A stretch of 64,000 nucleotides of DNA from Manis javanica (GCF_040802235.1 NC_133157.1:31947501-32011500); one strand, 5' to 3'; counted from the stretch's first letter, positions 51,201-63,775 are shown. Made by a program: numbers and translations. The notes: a model not told the origin generated them from the sequence alone.

Positions 51201-54200
51201 TCAGACCTCAAACCAACCATGCCACCCACAGAAAAATAAACTTCATTCCCTTTTTTTGACACAATATCACTGTTTAAGATCTCTATCTAGGGGTCTTCAC
51301 CATCCTTAACTGGGATTCATTAATAAGACTCAGGATCAGGAAATTGGTTAAGTGTCAGCAAATGCTTGCTGAAGATCAGTGGACCACAAGTTTTAAGATT
51401 TAAAATCTTCAGCTTACTGTCAAACAAAAACTCCCAGACCTACCTTTTATTACTATGTTTAAACTTGAAGTTGAAAATCAGAAGTGGAGAGAATCAATGC
51501 CTCAGAATGTCTCCAAGTACCTAAGTTTATCCATCCTAAAATGTTGCCTGAGCTTCCAAAGTAAGTTTGGAAGACTTAATGAACTAGATCAGTGCTTCTC
51601 ACACCTTAACATGGGTATAGGAATCTCCCAGAGATCTTGCTAAAATGAAATGCAAATTGTGATTCTGTTGAGTTAGGGTGGGGCCCGAGAGTCTGCACTT
51701 CTAATAAGGTCCTGAGGAATACCGCTGCCATTTCACTGTGAGTCACACCCTAAGTAGTAAGGAGCTAGGCTGCCGTGTCTGAAAATCTAGAGGGCACAGG
51801 GGTGCTAAGGGGTAGTATGAAAAGGCCATGTATGCCAGCTGGCTCTTTCAGTCAACCCGCTGCTGTCTGCGCATCTTCTGTCTTCCCAGCAGGTGAAGAG
51901 CTACCCCAATCCCTGTGGCTGCACCCAGAGAGTAGCCCCTTATATGTGATCTTCCGCTACCATAAGAGGAGAGCCACACAGAGCAGTTGACCAGCTGGTG
52001 AACAGGTCAAGGGCGGTTCTCAGCCCCCTAAGTCCAAGAGACACTGTCCAGGGTGGCCAAGTGCCACTCACCTCCAAGTATGCCAAGCCACCTTCACTGC
52101 GGCTCTTGCTGTCTTCCTCTGCTTTATTTCTCCCTCATCTCTCTTCTCCCTTCCATATTTTTCTATCTCACTCCTGTGTCTCTCACTGTTAACCAGCCCT
52201 AAGACAGAATTGAAAAGCATTTGTTTTAATGTTTTTGGAACGAAGTCTACTTTCCCCACCCCTCTTGCTCTATGTGGCAGATGAAGAGAGTGTTCTCTGT
52301 TTCAGGAGGGAAGCCCTAGGCTAAGTTCTCTTCTATATAATATTCAATTTGTGAGAGTGGCTCATTATGAAAAAGTCCCTCAGGGCACAAACCGATGGAG
52401 GAGCCCACTCAGGAGAGGTACAGAGTGAGCACGCGCAAGGAGAGGCCAAATTGCAAAAGCTTACCTATGCAGGTTGTAAAATCCACATGTCATTCTACAA
52501 TTTTCAAGTGAGAAGAAAAGGGGCAAAGTCCTGTTCCAAAGGGAAAGGCGGGCCTCATTTTCCAGCCCGCCTGGAGAACCAGCACCACCCTGTGGGCCAT
52601 TTAGAGAAAGCTGCCATTTGGAGTTATCTCTGCAAAGGGTGCCAACTACAGTAACCTGGAAGATCCCAGCCTTCCATCCTGAGGTGGAATTGTGTGCCCA
52701 GGACCCGCAGGCGGGGTCAGCATCAGCAGCCCCCTTCTCTCCATGGCTTCCTCTAGCCCTGCCCAGCCTGCTGCCGGTCCTCCTTCCATCTAGGGCTACC
52801 ATGCGGCCAGGCAGCTCACAACATCTCCCTCCCACCCCACAGCACAAAGGCCTTCTGAGTCTTTCTGAAAGGAACTGGGATGAGTATGGTCTTCCCTGGG
52901 CATCCTACTGGGTTAAAGGCACAGAAAAAGGCCCCACCAGCAAACCAGTTTGGGTGAGACACTGCACTGCTAGAGCTCCCTCTTAGAAGGTCCCAATAAA
53001 TACACTTGTCTAGCTTTCTGTACCCCAGGATTTCCTAACTTACTCAACTCAGAGTTGGGGCTTTATTGTTTCTAAATTGATTAATGAGTAAAGGTAGACA
53101 ATGCGTGTCCACTGAACCCCCTTTCCCCTACCATGTCCTGAGAAGCCCCCTTTCTACACCATGGCCTGCTGATCTAAGGGGTAACAGAAGTGAGGAGAGG
53201 AGCTAGGATTTTTCTAAAGTCTCTTCCTCTCCCATTTCTGGATCCTGTAAAGGAAAAGGAAGCCTGCAGCGATGAGTTGGGGAGAATGGGGTGCTGGAGA
53301 GCTGCCCAGGGTGAGGGGTGAGGGGATGATGGGGAGGAAGTATGGAGCCATAGAGCCTGGTGGCCCTGTCACAGTGTACCGCGACTTGGGCAGGGCTGGC
53401 AAAGGAACGGAGGAGAGGGGGAGGAGGATGCCCAGAAGCAGGTGCTGGGAGGGGAGGGCAGCTCCATTAGGGTGGGTCATTTGTGGGAAGGCGGCACATC
53501 CTTCAAGGGCCACCTCTACATTCCAGGCCTCCATTTGCTTTCTCACTAGAACTTTCCATTTGGACCAAAGGTCCTCTGCTGAATTCAGCCCAGTTCCATG
53601 TGCCTCTGTACAGCTTCTGACCAGGTGCCCCTGAATTTTTCTTGGCCTTAATAAAATTCCACCATCCCTTAACCTTCCCTCAGTACACAAAGAATGCCCT
53701 AGGTCAGCACACAGTGGAGAAAACAGGCACTCAATAAACCCATCAGGAAGTGAGGGTGGGTAAACACTCAGAGCCATTTGCCAGGCAAACACGGAACAAG
53801 GGGACCAACCCACCTCCAGCACCCAGGAAAACAGGACACGCTGGTTCACCAAAGGGACTGGCCTACCGAGAAAATTAACTCTTGTGAAGGCTGTTAAGAA
53901 TGCATTTCTCCTCAATGCCTATGCCCAGGTGTGTCAGGAGTCTACTGGGAACAAACGGCATCCCTAGGACAGGGCTGCCTCCCTGCCCAGAGAGTGGAAA
54001 ACCCCAAAGAGTTTGAAGCAGAAAAACTCCAAAGTGCTCTAAGTAACAGCACAGCTGTCACTTGGTGGGTGATCTTGCATGGCCCTCTCACCACACAGAC
54101 TTAGCTCACTGAGTCCTCACTGCAGCCCCATTGGATGGGCATCTTTACTATCCATTTTTACAGACAGGACACCTGCAGCTCCAAGAGATTACACGACGAG

Positions 54201-57200
54201 CCGAAGCCCACACAGTAAGCTCCAGCACCAGGCGAACTCAGAGTGCGCGGCTGCACAGAGCCTGTTCTACACACTGAAGGGAAGGGCTTCCTGGGGAGTG
54301 GAGGCGACAGAACTAAAAGGGTACAGGCTTTTTAGTTAGTTACGGACACCCGACTACCAACACCTGGGCTCTTCCCCATCACCCAACTGCTCCTGCTGCC
54401 CACCTCAAAGCCGCCTGAGAGCAAACAAACTAAAAAAGTGACTTCCTAAGCAGCCTTGCAGACGCAAGGAGCTGCCTGCTCTCCTTCAGAAGCTCAGGTG
54501 CTGGAAACATGACTGAGAAGGAAAGTCCTCATTCCCGGGGTAAGTTCCCTTAGTGATCTCTTCTCTGGCTTGACCCTGACTCAGGACATTACAGCCAGAA
54601 GAGCTTTTGGATGGCAGCTTGTTCACACACACAAGAAAGTGAAGGCCTAGAGCAGGAAAGGAACTCACCAAGCTCACGCTGAGATGGACTGAGAACCGAG
54701 TCAGGGCAAGAACCCAAGTCCTCAGTCCAGGCTGCTTTCCTGAACTGCAGCCAGTGCTGACTGAGCACCGGCTGTGTGCTCTGCTTTATATGAATGATCG
54801 CATTTCATCCTCACAATGACCTTCAAGGGTGGGTTCAGGTACTAACCCCACTTTACAGCTGAAGAAACAAGCACAAAGAGCTTACATAACCTCCACATGG
54901 ACTCAGCATGTGGAGTCAGAGGAATGATAGGCAGAACCATATTCAAACTCAAAGTGTGACCCCAGAGTCCATGCATTTAACCATGGGACCACACAGGCTG
55001 GGTGTGCTCCAGCCAGCAAGGGACCCCAGATGCCCTGGTGTTTGCACTCTACTAAGGACAGTACAGAGCTGTTGTTTATGTAGGTTCCATCCATATTTAC
55101 TGAATTAAAACTAAAACGGAGGGATTTTTTTTTTAACTTTTTGAGAGAATTATAACTTCCCATGAAACCATGAGAAATAATACAGAGAGCCTATGTAACC
55201 GTCACCCAGTTCCCCCGGTGGTGACATCTTGTAAAACTAGAGTACAAAATCACAACTGGGAGGGCCACATTGACAAGAGAGTCTCCTGATCTTACTCAAA
55301 CACCATTTTTACATGTACTCATGTGTGTACGTGTATATTTAATGCTATGCAGTTTTCCAATGTGCACAGACTCATGCAACTACCACCAGAGTCACCACAG
55401 GGAACCATGCCATCACTACAAGGCCCCTCGCTTTACCCATTATAGCCCATCCACCTGCCTCCCTTCCCCTCCCTGACAACCACTAATCTGTTCCCTGTCT
55501 AATTTTGTCATTTCAAGATCGTTATGCAAACAGAACCATGCACTAGGCAACCTTCTGAGACTGGCTTTTTTACTCAGCATAATATCCTTGAGATCCATCC
55601 AAGCTGATGCATATTATCAGTAGTTTGTCCCTTTTTATAGTCTATGGTGTGGGTGTACTACAATTTGTTTAACTGTTCACCTGCTAAGGAAGATTTGGGC
55701 TGTTCTAGTTTGGGGGCTACTATGAAGAAAGTTGTTACAGACACTCATGTACAGGATTTTGTGTGAATGGAGGTTTTCATTTTGGGAGGGGATAAATTAC
55801 CAAATGATAACTTATGGGCACATCTAGCTTTTTTTTTGAGGTATACAGTAAGTGTCTATTTTTCTTTTTATTGAGATATAATTGACATATAACATTGTAT
55901 TAATCTTAGGTGTATAAAATACTGATTCGGTGTGTGTGTGTGTGTAACCTCCATATTGCTTTCCACAACAGCTTAACTAATTTACATTCCCACCAACAGT
56001 GTCTAAAGGTTCCCTAATAAAGCTGCTTTTAAAAAAACAAACTGCCGTAAGAACAGACCCATAGATCAGTGGAACACAATAGAGAGCCCATATATAGACC
56101 CACACATATATGGTCAATTAATATACGATAAAGGAGCCATGGATATAGAATGGGGAAATGACAGTCTCTTCAACAAGTGGTATTGGCAAAACTGGACAGC
56201 TACATGTAAGAGAATGAAACTGGATTACTGTCTAACCCCATACACTAAAGTAAACTTAAAATGGATCCAAGATCGGAATGCAACTCATGAAACCATAAAA
56301 CTATTAGAAGAAAACATAGGCAAAAATATTTTGAATATAAACATGAGCAACTTTTTCCTGAATGTATCTCCTTGGGTGAGGGAAACACAAGCAAAAATGA
56401 ACACATGGTACTACATTAAGCTAAAAAGCTTCTGTATAGCAAAGGACACCATCAGCAGAACAAAAAGGCATCCTACAGTATGGGAGAATTATATTCATAA
56501 ATGACTTATCTGATAAAGGGTTAACACCCAAAATATATAAAGAGCTCACATGCCTCAACACCCAAAAAATAAATAACCCAATTAAACAATAGGTGGAGGA
56601 TCTGAACAGACACTTCTCCAAAGAAGAAATTCAGATGGTCGACAGGCACATGAAAAGACACTCTACATCACTAATTGTCAGCAAAATGCAAATTAAAACC
56701 ACAATGAGATAACACCTCACACCAGTTACGATGGCCACCATCCAAAAGACAAGAAACAACAAATGCTGGCGAGAATGCAGAGAAAAGGAACCCTCCTACA
56801 CTGTCGGTGGAAATGTAAATTAGTTCAACCACTGTAGAAAGCAATATGGAGGTTCCTCAAAAAAATAAAAATAGAAATACCATTTGACTTGGGAATTCCA
56901 CTCCTAGGAATGTGCCCCAAGAAAACAAGATCCCAGATTCAAAAAGACATATGCACCCTATGTTTGTCACAGAACTATTTACAATAGCCAAGATATGGAA
57001 GCTATCTGTCCATCAGTACATAAATGGATAAAGATGTGGTACATATACACAATGGAATATTATTCAGCCATAAGAAAACAAATCCTATCATTTGCAACAA
57101 CATAGATGGAGCTGGAGGGCTCCATCCTCAGTGAAGTAAGCCAGGCAGTGAAAGACAAGTACCAAATGATTTCACTCATTTGTGGAATATAACAATAAAG

Positions 57201-60083
57201 CAAAACTGAAGGAAAGAAACAGCAGCAGACTCACTCCAAGAAGGGCCTAACAGTTACGAAAGGGGAAGGGTTCAGAGGGAAAGTGGGGAGGGAGGGAAGG
57301 AGAAGGGGATTGAGGGGCATTATGATTAGCACATACATAGATAGGTAATGGGGAAGGTAGTATAGCATGGAGAAGACAAGTAGTAACTCTACAGCATCTT
57401 ACTACACTATGGACAGTGATTGCAATGGGTTGGGGGGACTGGATAATACGGGTGAATGTTGAAACCACAACGTTGCTCATGTTGCTCATGTGAAACCTTC
57501 ATAAGATTGTATATCAATGATACCTTAATTAAAAAAAAACTGCCATATTATTTTCTAGAGTGACTGTACCATTGTACATTCCCACCAGCAGTGTATGAGT
57601 GATCTTCTCTGCACCCTTTCCACAATTTGGTGTTATCATTGCTTTTTATTTTAGCCATACTGATAGCTATGTCATGATATCACAGCATGGCTTAAAACAG
57701 AAATCTTTAAATCACAAGAGTAGACAAGCACAAAAGAAAAAATAGATAAATTAGATATCATCAAAATTGAAGACATTTGTGCTTCAAAGGATACCATCAA
57801 AAAGTGAAAAGAAACCCAGAAGATATATCTGATTAGGGACTTGTATCTAGAATAAAGGCAAATAACCCAATTAAAAATTGGCAAAGTATCTGAACAGACA
57901 TTACTCTGAAGAAGATACACAAATGGCCAATAAGCATATAAAAAGATGCTCAACAAATCAAAACCACAAAGACACCACTTCACATTTACTAGGATGTCTA
58001 CAACCAGAAGTCAGACAATCACAAGTGTTAGTGAGGATGTGGAGAATCTGGAATCCTAATACACCAATGGTGGGAATGTAAAACGGTTCGGCCAATTTGG
58101 AAAATTAAGCTGGGATCAGAAAAATGCCCAGCAACTTCTTTCGGTAGGTTTTCCTAAAAAATCTGGCCCCATGTCTCTGGGGCAGGTCTTGGCCCCAGAG
58201 ACTCTCCAGCCACCAATATCGAGGGTGGTGAAGAGCAGGAGGAAGCTCAAAGTCTTTGCTGAGTTCTGGGAAGCCACACACACCTGGACTGATGCCCAAG
58301 CAGCTGAAAGCTGAAGCTGAAGGCTGCGCCAGGCTTAGATCTGCCTTGAAGACCCATTTCCTAGCTGTGCAACACTGTACAAACTTCCCAGCCCTTCTTA
58401 GCCTCTATTTCTTCAACTACAAAATGAAGCGTAGCAGGAATAAAGTATATTACTGTAAAGATGCTTTGAAGATGCTTTGTAAACTTTAATGTCTACTCCT
58501 TTAAGTAGGAAATTATGATTAAATGCACAACTAGGTCTGAAGAATGTCGTGCTTATGAGTGCTACGGATTAAGAAGTGAATCTGGGCTCCAGGACTAAAG
58601 GCTAGACTTGTCAAGTTTCCCAGACGCTTGGGTTCTCTGCCTCCCCTGCTTTTTTAAACTACCAATGGCCTAGGTTAGACTTATGTTTCTTTTGACTTAA
58701 TTTACAGGTGTATTTTAGGGTTGGAACTGTGGCACAAAGGGTTAGAGGCCTAGAGAATGAACCAGGGACACTTCAAAAAGTCTGATTAACTAAAAGAATC
58801 CCAGGTGTTTTGAAAGCCATAAAAATGTTCTTAGGTTTCATCTAATCATCCATTTCTGCAAAGCCATCCTGACAAAACAACTCAAAACACAGAAAAAAGA
58901 TGTGCATCTCAGCATTATTTATAAACACAAAAAACTGAAAGCAACCTGAATGTCTAAAAGTAGAGAAATGGTTAGGTACATCACAAATCCCCCAAATAAA
59001 TATTACATGGTTAGTAGAAACTTTAAACACAAGATGTGGGGAGTTAAATGTCTATTAAATTATCCAAATAAAGTTGGAGGAATAAAAAACAAGACATAGG
59101 TGATATAATGTTAACTATGAGAAACATACACTGAACTAAATATTAACAAATACAACAACCAGGTATTAAAATATGCACATAAAATGAGTTCAGGAGGAAA
59201 ATACATGAAAAAAGCTGCCATATAAGGATTATGGATCATTTTTCTCTTTTTTCCTGTTTTCTAAACTTTCTGTAATACTGTATTATTTTTACAATTAAAA
59301 TTATTTATATTAGAAAACAGCATATGAAGTAATCTTGGGGAGGCAGGTCACAGAGCTGACAGGACCTGAGAACTGACACCAGCTGGATTCTTCTAGGATG
59401 TCAGCATGGCCATCCTACGTGCCTCTGTCTTCTAGATGATGCTAGTGCCACCTCCACCTATGTCAGCCAAGGCCACTAAGCAAGGAGTGGAATCCTGTCA
59501 GAACCAAGGTTTCCTGACACCCAGTCCAGGCCACTGTCCACCGGGGGAGAACTGGCCCAGAGGAGGTCTCCCACAAGCCTGAGGGACTCTGGGATTCCAG
59601 TGCGGCTGCTCTCCACTACCAGAGACAACTTGTTTGAAAACCATGGTTCTCTTCTCACAAACTCTCACTGAGCCTTTGCACCCCCTGACCTCCAGTTTAG
59701 TCGGGCAATGGTATAACTAATGCTGTGGGCAACTCTAGGTCCAGAAAGCACAAAAAAAGTCTCAAGTGAGCAAGGCCTAGAGCTGGCTCTAAGCCAAAAG
59801 GCACCAGGCTGCCTGCTGTCCCCTGGGTCTGCTAAAGTGACAAATGACAGAGTAGGGGAGGGCTTACCTCATCCATGCCAGAGGCAGTGAAGAAGATGCC
59901 GGCTTCCTCGGCATATCTCTGCAGCTCCTTGTACTGGGCATGGCTGAATTCTAGGTGCTGTTTGTGCTCCCCATAAGTCTTCCCCCAGGAGTGTTTCGAA
60001 GTATACGGCCTCTCTAGGGCTCTCTGATTAAACTTGTACTTCAGCTCACTCTTCTGGAACTTGGCACAATCAGCTCCACACTC
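45073..60083 (-). CDS. NANS: NANS, N-acetylneuraminate-9-phosphate synthase (exons 2-6; exon 1 outside window)
   Basis: Minus-strand exons 60083-59868, 50690-50591, 49780-49626, 47355-47089 and 45282-45073 join to 315 codons without a stop. With the 44-codon first exon beyond 64,000 this gives the expected 359 residues. The enzyme condenses ManNAc-6-phosphate with phosphoenolpyruvate to Neu5Ac-9-phosphate in the cytosol, the committed step of sialic acid synthesis. The NeuB-type barrel shows [12 protein letters not shown], the metal-site histidines in GYSGHETG and [14 protein letters not shown], and [10 protein letters not shown]. The last exon alone encodes the C-terminal antifreeze-like (SAF) domain. 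All four in-window introns are GT-AG. The poly(A) hexamer abuts the stop. No lesions seen. Confidence 0.97.
45283..47088 (-). other. NANS intron 5
   Basis: 1.8 kb. MIR fragment at about 45690-45815 (atggagaaattgaggtccag). Otherwise no element or RNA recognised. Confidence 0.5.
47089..47355 (-). CDS. NANS: NANS exon 5 ([10 protein letters not shown]...ACNEK)
   Basis: 89 codons, phase 0/0, between ttaaag and AAG|gtgggt. Holds both metal-site histidine motifs (GYSGHETG and [16 protein letters not shown]). Confidence 0.97.
47356..49625 (-). other. NANS intron 4 with sense L1 tail
   Basis: About 48900-49275 is an old L1 3' end on the plus strand (gtgcccattgatggatggat, then gttattcagc, then gaactgtacacctaaagatg). 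The rest of the 2.3 kb shows no gene. Confidence 0.6.
48900..49275 (+). mobile_element. old L1 3' end
   Basis: cacaatagccaaaaggtgga, tggaatgttattcagcccac and gtgtttatcaggggctgggt in L1 order. Sense on plus, so antisense to NANS. Confidence 0.75.
49626..49780 (-). CDS. NANS: NANS exon 4 ([10 protein letters not shown]...LRVIS)
   Basis: 155 bases, phase 1 to 0, between ttcag and TCG|gtgagt. Encodes [20 protein letters not shown] and [10 protein letters not shown]. Confidence 0.97.
49781..50590 (-). other. NANS intron 3 with a MIR
   Basis: MIR at about 50080-50330 (cacttcctagctgcgtggtc, then ggttgttatgagggtcatat). Nothing else recognised. Confidence 0.6.
50591..50690 (-). CDS. NANS: NANS exon 3 ([10 protein letters not shown]...EKTAKK)
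   Basis: 100 bases ending in a split Gly codon (AAAG|gtaagc). Acceptor tttgtag. Encodes [20 protein letters not shown], a conserved NeuB stretch. Confidence 0.96.
51590..51770 (+). mobile_element. MER5A/B-like DNA transposon
   Basis: agtgcttctcacaccttaac, then tgattctgttgagttagggt, then cccgagagtctgcacttcta, the MER5 order. Confidence 0.65.
54740..55000 (+). repeat. MIR SINE
   Basis: tgagcaccggctgtgtgctc, then ccactttacagctgaagaaa, then ccagagtccatgcatttaac. Confidence 0.7.
55120..56038 (-). mobile_element. old L1M, antisense, left part of nest
   Basis: cttactcaaacaccattttt, atccttgagatccatccaag and acattcccaccaacagtgtc mark an antisense L1. About 55845-55935 within it is a separate antisense L1 end (tattgagatataattgacat) plus a short TG repeat. 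The sequence resumes at 57545. Confidence 0.75.
56039..57544 (+). mobile_element. young 5'-truncated L1 with ORF2 remnant and 3' UTR
   Basis: About 1.49 kb between copies of aaactgcc (56039-56046 and 57537-57544). It encodes [20 protein letters not shown] and onward for about 120 codons of ORF2, then frames broken by stops, then a 3' UTR ending tatcaatgataccttaatt and an A-run. Inserted in the old antisense L1, whose text continues on both sides. Confidence 0.85.
57545..57690 (-). mobile_element. old L1M, antisense, right part of nest
   Basis: cattcccaccagcagtgtat and agccatactgatagctatgt continue the element broken at 56038. Confidence 0.7.
57695..58110 (+). mobile_element. old L1 ORF2 fragment, sense
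   Basis: aaaattgaagacatttgtgc, then ggcaaagtatctgaacagac, then gggaatgtaaaacggttcgg; ORF2 in the opposite direction to its left neighbour. Confidence 0.75.
58810..59290 (+). mobile_element. old L1/HAL1-like 3' end
   Basis: aaactgaaagcaacctgaat, then atggttaggtacatcacaaa, then tctgtaatactgtattattt. Diverged. Confidence 0.55.
59868..60083 (-). CDS. NANS: NANS exon 2 ([10 protein letters not shown]...SGMDE)
   Basis: 72 codons, phase 0/0, between ttgcag and GAG|gtaagc. Contains [17 protein letters not shown] and [11 protein letters not shown], parts of the barrel near the substrate site. Confidence 0.97.
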
Positions 60084-61289
60084 CTGCAACACACATTAGT
60101 GCTCCAGTGAACGACTGGTCACAGATTCTTGGAGACAAGAGAAATGCTATGCCATCATTATCTGTAAAAACAACATCAACTGACAGAAGTATTAAGAACC
60201 CCAGAAGAAGAGGAACAGCAGAAGCAAGAAAACCTCAAAGGATTGGGGATGGGCTTCCTCCTGCTTTTCCCCCTTAAAATGCAAAACAAAAAAGGCTATT
60301 TTTTGCTTCATTTTGTACTTTAATAAAAATAATAATTAAAAAGTAAAGGAAGATTTTAAATTGTATAATTCAACAGAAGATAGTAAAATGAGCACTAGAT
60401 CAGAATGGAGGAGAAAAAGTGAGAATCTGACAGATCTCCAGGATAAGTCATTTCCTGTCTCTGAACTCAGTTTCTCCATCTATACAAACAGCCGCTCTTG
60501 GCTAGCTCCAGACGTATCTGTTCTGAGAGGCCCCTTATAAGGCTGGGAAACAAAAGAACAACTCTGCTTTTGGCTGTTTTGTACCTGTGCTTTTCTGCAT
60601 GGCATCTTTTTGAACAAGACATTCTGCAGCAAAAAACAAAGCTTAGATATGGCCCAGCCTCCCTGAATGGAAGCTGTAATATAAAGCTGGATTGTCTGAC
60701 TATAAAACCTGTAATTCCATTGCCAGTCACCCTTCAATCTCTCAAAATTATTTTTAAAAACCACTCAGTAGAAAAGATTGAGGAAAAACCTCTAAAGTCT
60801 CAGCTCACTGACATTTCTGTAGACACAGAGGAATTCATGATGTTAAAAACCTCAGCTGCAGAAATGTCTGTGCTAAAAGTACTGCTCCCTCTCCTGGAAA
60901 AATCACAAGACGGCACAATCAGGATTTGACGCTGGAAAGAAGTTCAAAGACCATTAGAACTGCGAATGATCTGGACAACAGGGTTCTCATTGTCTAGAGG
61001 AAGATCCTGAGGCTCAGAGTGACCAGACAAAAGTTAAACAGTGAGTCTGTTCAATGCAGAGCAGGACAAATCACTTTCCTAAGGGCTGCAGGACATTTGT
61101 CTCCTGGCCCAAGACTGCAACCTGGATCCCTGCTACACCCAAGCCTCCAGCAAGCAATTGATAAGGTCTTCACAATGTCCATACTTGCTCTCTTTGAGGT
61201 AGGGCAGGGAATGGGATCAGGGTCATGCCATTGTAAAATCTACTTAGCCTGCAAAAAAGGCCCAGCTTATTCTTTAACTTAATCTATAA

Positions 61290-61660
61290 ATTTTCCTTCC
61301 TCTTTTTCCAGCCCCTTAATCAATTAAGTAACTTTGTAGCCAGGATAAGAGAGAGACCTCCAAAGTGTAAATGAACCTATGTGGATAAAGAAAGCCCAGA
61401 TCCGGGTCAACACAGTCACCTAAATAACCATACTCTTAGGACAAAACCTCAAAGGAATTATGAATCACCTGTATACATCATGCCTTATGCTGACCCCTAC
61501 CCAAAAGGCCCTGTAAAACCCCAAACCCCAAACTTTTAAGCACACCTCCTCAGGTTGCCCACACTCCCTTTTCTTCTAGTGTATACTTTTTAAATAAAGC
61601 CTTCTCACTGCTCAACTTAGTGTGTTTTGTCTCTGTGCGCTTCCAGTGGTAGTGTCTTTA
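61290..61660 (+). mobile_element. ERV LTR-like sequence 1
   Basis: Text of retroviral LTR type: ggccctgtaaaaccccaaac, then AATAAA at 61593-61598 followed by cttctcactgctcaacttag and gtgttttgtctctgtgcg. No internal gag/pol reading is recognised nearby. Boundaries uncertain. Confidence 0.45.
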
Positions 61661-62239
61661 TCATTTTGCTATTTCATTCTATTTTCCAGACTTAGGCACA
61701 GGTCTTCACTCTGTTCTACTCCACATAAGTAGGGAGGGGCTACTGAGAGCTCTGATTTGGGCTCGCAAGTTACCATAGACTGGGTGACCCGACAGGACTG
61801 TTGCTGTACAATCATGCTCGTTAGTAGCCTGCCTGAAAGTCTCCTTTCTTTGCCTTTGGGAAGTTCTCAGAACATAATCTCACTTCATCCAGTGTTCTGC
61901 AAGTCCCCCAAATCCTGGAGTCATGGAGGTATAGTTCCCACACCATGCAGATTCAAGTGGACAGTGGACGCCAGATGACCCTGGTTTCAGGAGTTGGCAA
62001 GGGATTTGCCCTATGCCGAGCAGGAGTTCAGTGAGCTTCCCTTTCTTCCCTCTGCTCTTCTTTGCTCTCTTGCTGTAATGAATTCCTTCCTTACCCACAC
62101 TCATCCAACCTGCTCCAGAATTCTTTCTCATACAGAGTCAAGAACCCTTCCCTGTCCACGTTGAAGTTTCTCCTAGTGCTTCACCTAGTGCACCTCCCCA
62201 GACACAGCTGTCCCGCAACACATTTGCCTCTCATCTCTA

Positions 62240-62675
62240 ACTTGTGAAAATTAATCAATAGAAACCTAAGATGGACTGGAGAAGTCAGGAGAGGGAGCTC
62301 TCAAGCCCTACCACTTCTCTCAATTGCAGACCCCAACAGGAAGAGCCTTACCTTGCAAGTCTCTGCTACTTTATTACCCTAGTAAGAGGATGATTTCCTC
62401 CTTCCCCAACAACAGCCCACCCAGTCAATGAGACTTTCACAACTCAGCCAATGAAAAGCCACTACACTTCAAACTCCCAGTTTACTCCAAAGGACTTTTT
62501 GTTTGTTATAGCCCCGCCCAACCCTCCCCTTTCCTCTATAAAAGAGTGGTTCTCGCCTTTGTTCTCTAGGCTTGCCTGTGGATTTGCAGTAGTTTGTGTG
62601 TTCTGAACTGCAACTCTCTGCTATTGCCAAATACAGCCATTTTTGCTGGTAAAATAAGTTTTATTTTTAAGGTTA
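62240..62675 (+). mobile_element. ERV LTR-like sequence 2, with CCAAT and TATA boxes
   Basis: ctcagccaatgaaaagccac (CCAAT) about 80 bp before tataaaag (62537-62544), then a U5-like region with gctattgccaaatacagcca. This is promoter architecture typical of a class I LTR. Probably solo; ends not defined. Confidence 0.5.
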
Positions 62676-63584
62676 ATAAACTCAAGAAGTAGCCTTACCC
62701 TCAATAAGTTAAAAACTTTGTCTTCATCTGGGCAAACGTCGCCTTTACAGGAAGATAAAAGATAGAACTACTAAAGACAAGAGCCGATTAAGTTCTACAT
62801 TCCACATGACAGCAGCTGAATGGGGAGGGGAGCAGGTGCCTCCGCTTCCTTTCTCAGCTTCTTTCCTAAAAATGAGTGATTTCTTTATCTGTTTACTGTT
62901 GGTGAACTCTCTGTTCAGGAAGCACAGTGACTGTCCCTGTTTTACTGTAATGTTCATGGTTTCTTTGTTCAAGATTTCATTGGTTCTCTACTGGCAAAAA
63001 ATGAGAATCAGAACTCCACAATGAGCCAAGGTGTGATTATCCCTTTGCATCAATATTTGGAGTTTAAAAGTATATTCAATGATCAAATCTCTAATTATAA
63101 GACAGGATATTTTATATATTATTACATAATTATATTTTTCTATAATAAACTTAAAAATTGAATTGACTCAACTTTTAATATTGCAAATGGATTCCTTGTA
63201 TGAGCAAGCCAGCTTGCACAGAACACACCCTAGGTAAACTAGCAAAGGTGACTTCATTTGACAATAAAGACCGAAAAAAAAGTCCTAAAGTAAAAGGATT
63301 GCTAAAGCTTCCACTGCTTTAAATTTAAAAACAAAAAACACATATGTACTGTAAAGCAAGTGAAACTAGGGCCTAGGTATCTTGACTGCAGTATAGTGCT
63401 TTTTCCACTGTAACAGCCTCTGCCTCTCCATTCTCCTCTCTCCTCAGCCCTCTTCAATACTTCTAGGTATTTTTATAACATGAGCATTCAGAAGTCACAC
63501 CTCTAAAAAAGAGGTTGTTCCCTAAATTAAGAGCAGTAATTTCCCCCCAGAAAACAATGTTATGTAGAAAAGCTGGAACCCTGC

Positions 63585-63775
63585 AGCTAGGAGCAAAGCT
63601 CTGAAGTCCATTATTTACTAGCTGTGTGCCTTTGGGCAAGTCACTTTATCTTCTCTGAACCTTTAAAATGAAACCAACAGTATCCAGTGTTGGTCGTGAG
63701 AATCAAATAACTTGATGCATTTAAAGCACTTAGCCCAGTAGCTAATAAGAATAAGCACTCAAAAATATTAGCAAT
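63585..63775 (+). repeat. MIR SINE
   Basis: ttactagctgtgtgcctttg, then ggcaagtcactttatcttct, then gcatttaaagcacttagccc. Confidence 0.75.

Larger units (their letters stand above)
50691..59867 (-). other. NANS intron 2, 9.2 kb, L1 nest
   Basis: MER5-like element at about 51590-51770. MIR at about 54080-54230 and 54740-55000. Nested L1 block 55120-58110. Old sense L1 tail about 58810-59290. An open frame of ~230 codons on the minus strand (53214-53915) has no recognisable domain. No RNA gene seen. Confidence 0.6.

Noticed and set aside
53214-53915. 233-codon open frame on the minus strand in NANS intron 2
   Set aside because: Opens at TTG, with the first Met well inside, no recognisable domain and low-complexity Pro/Ser/Leu content. 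No splice signals tie it to NANS. Most likely chance.
56139-56504. Host gene of ~120 codons
   Set aside because: It is the L1 ORF2 C-terminal region ([15 protein letters not shown]), part of the truncated L1.
60498-60929. 143-codon plus-strand frame in NANS intron 1
   Set aside because: Starts at a non-ATG codon at the edge of a MIR; composition is intronic; no family seen.
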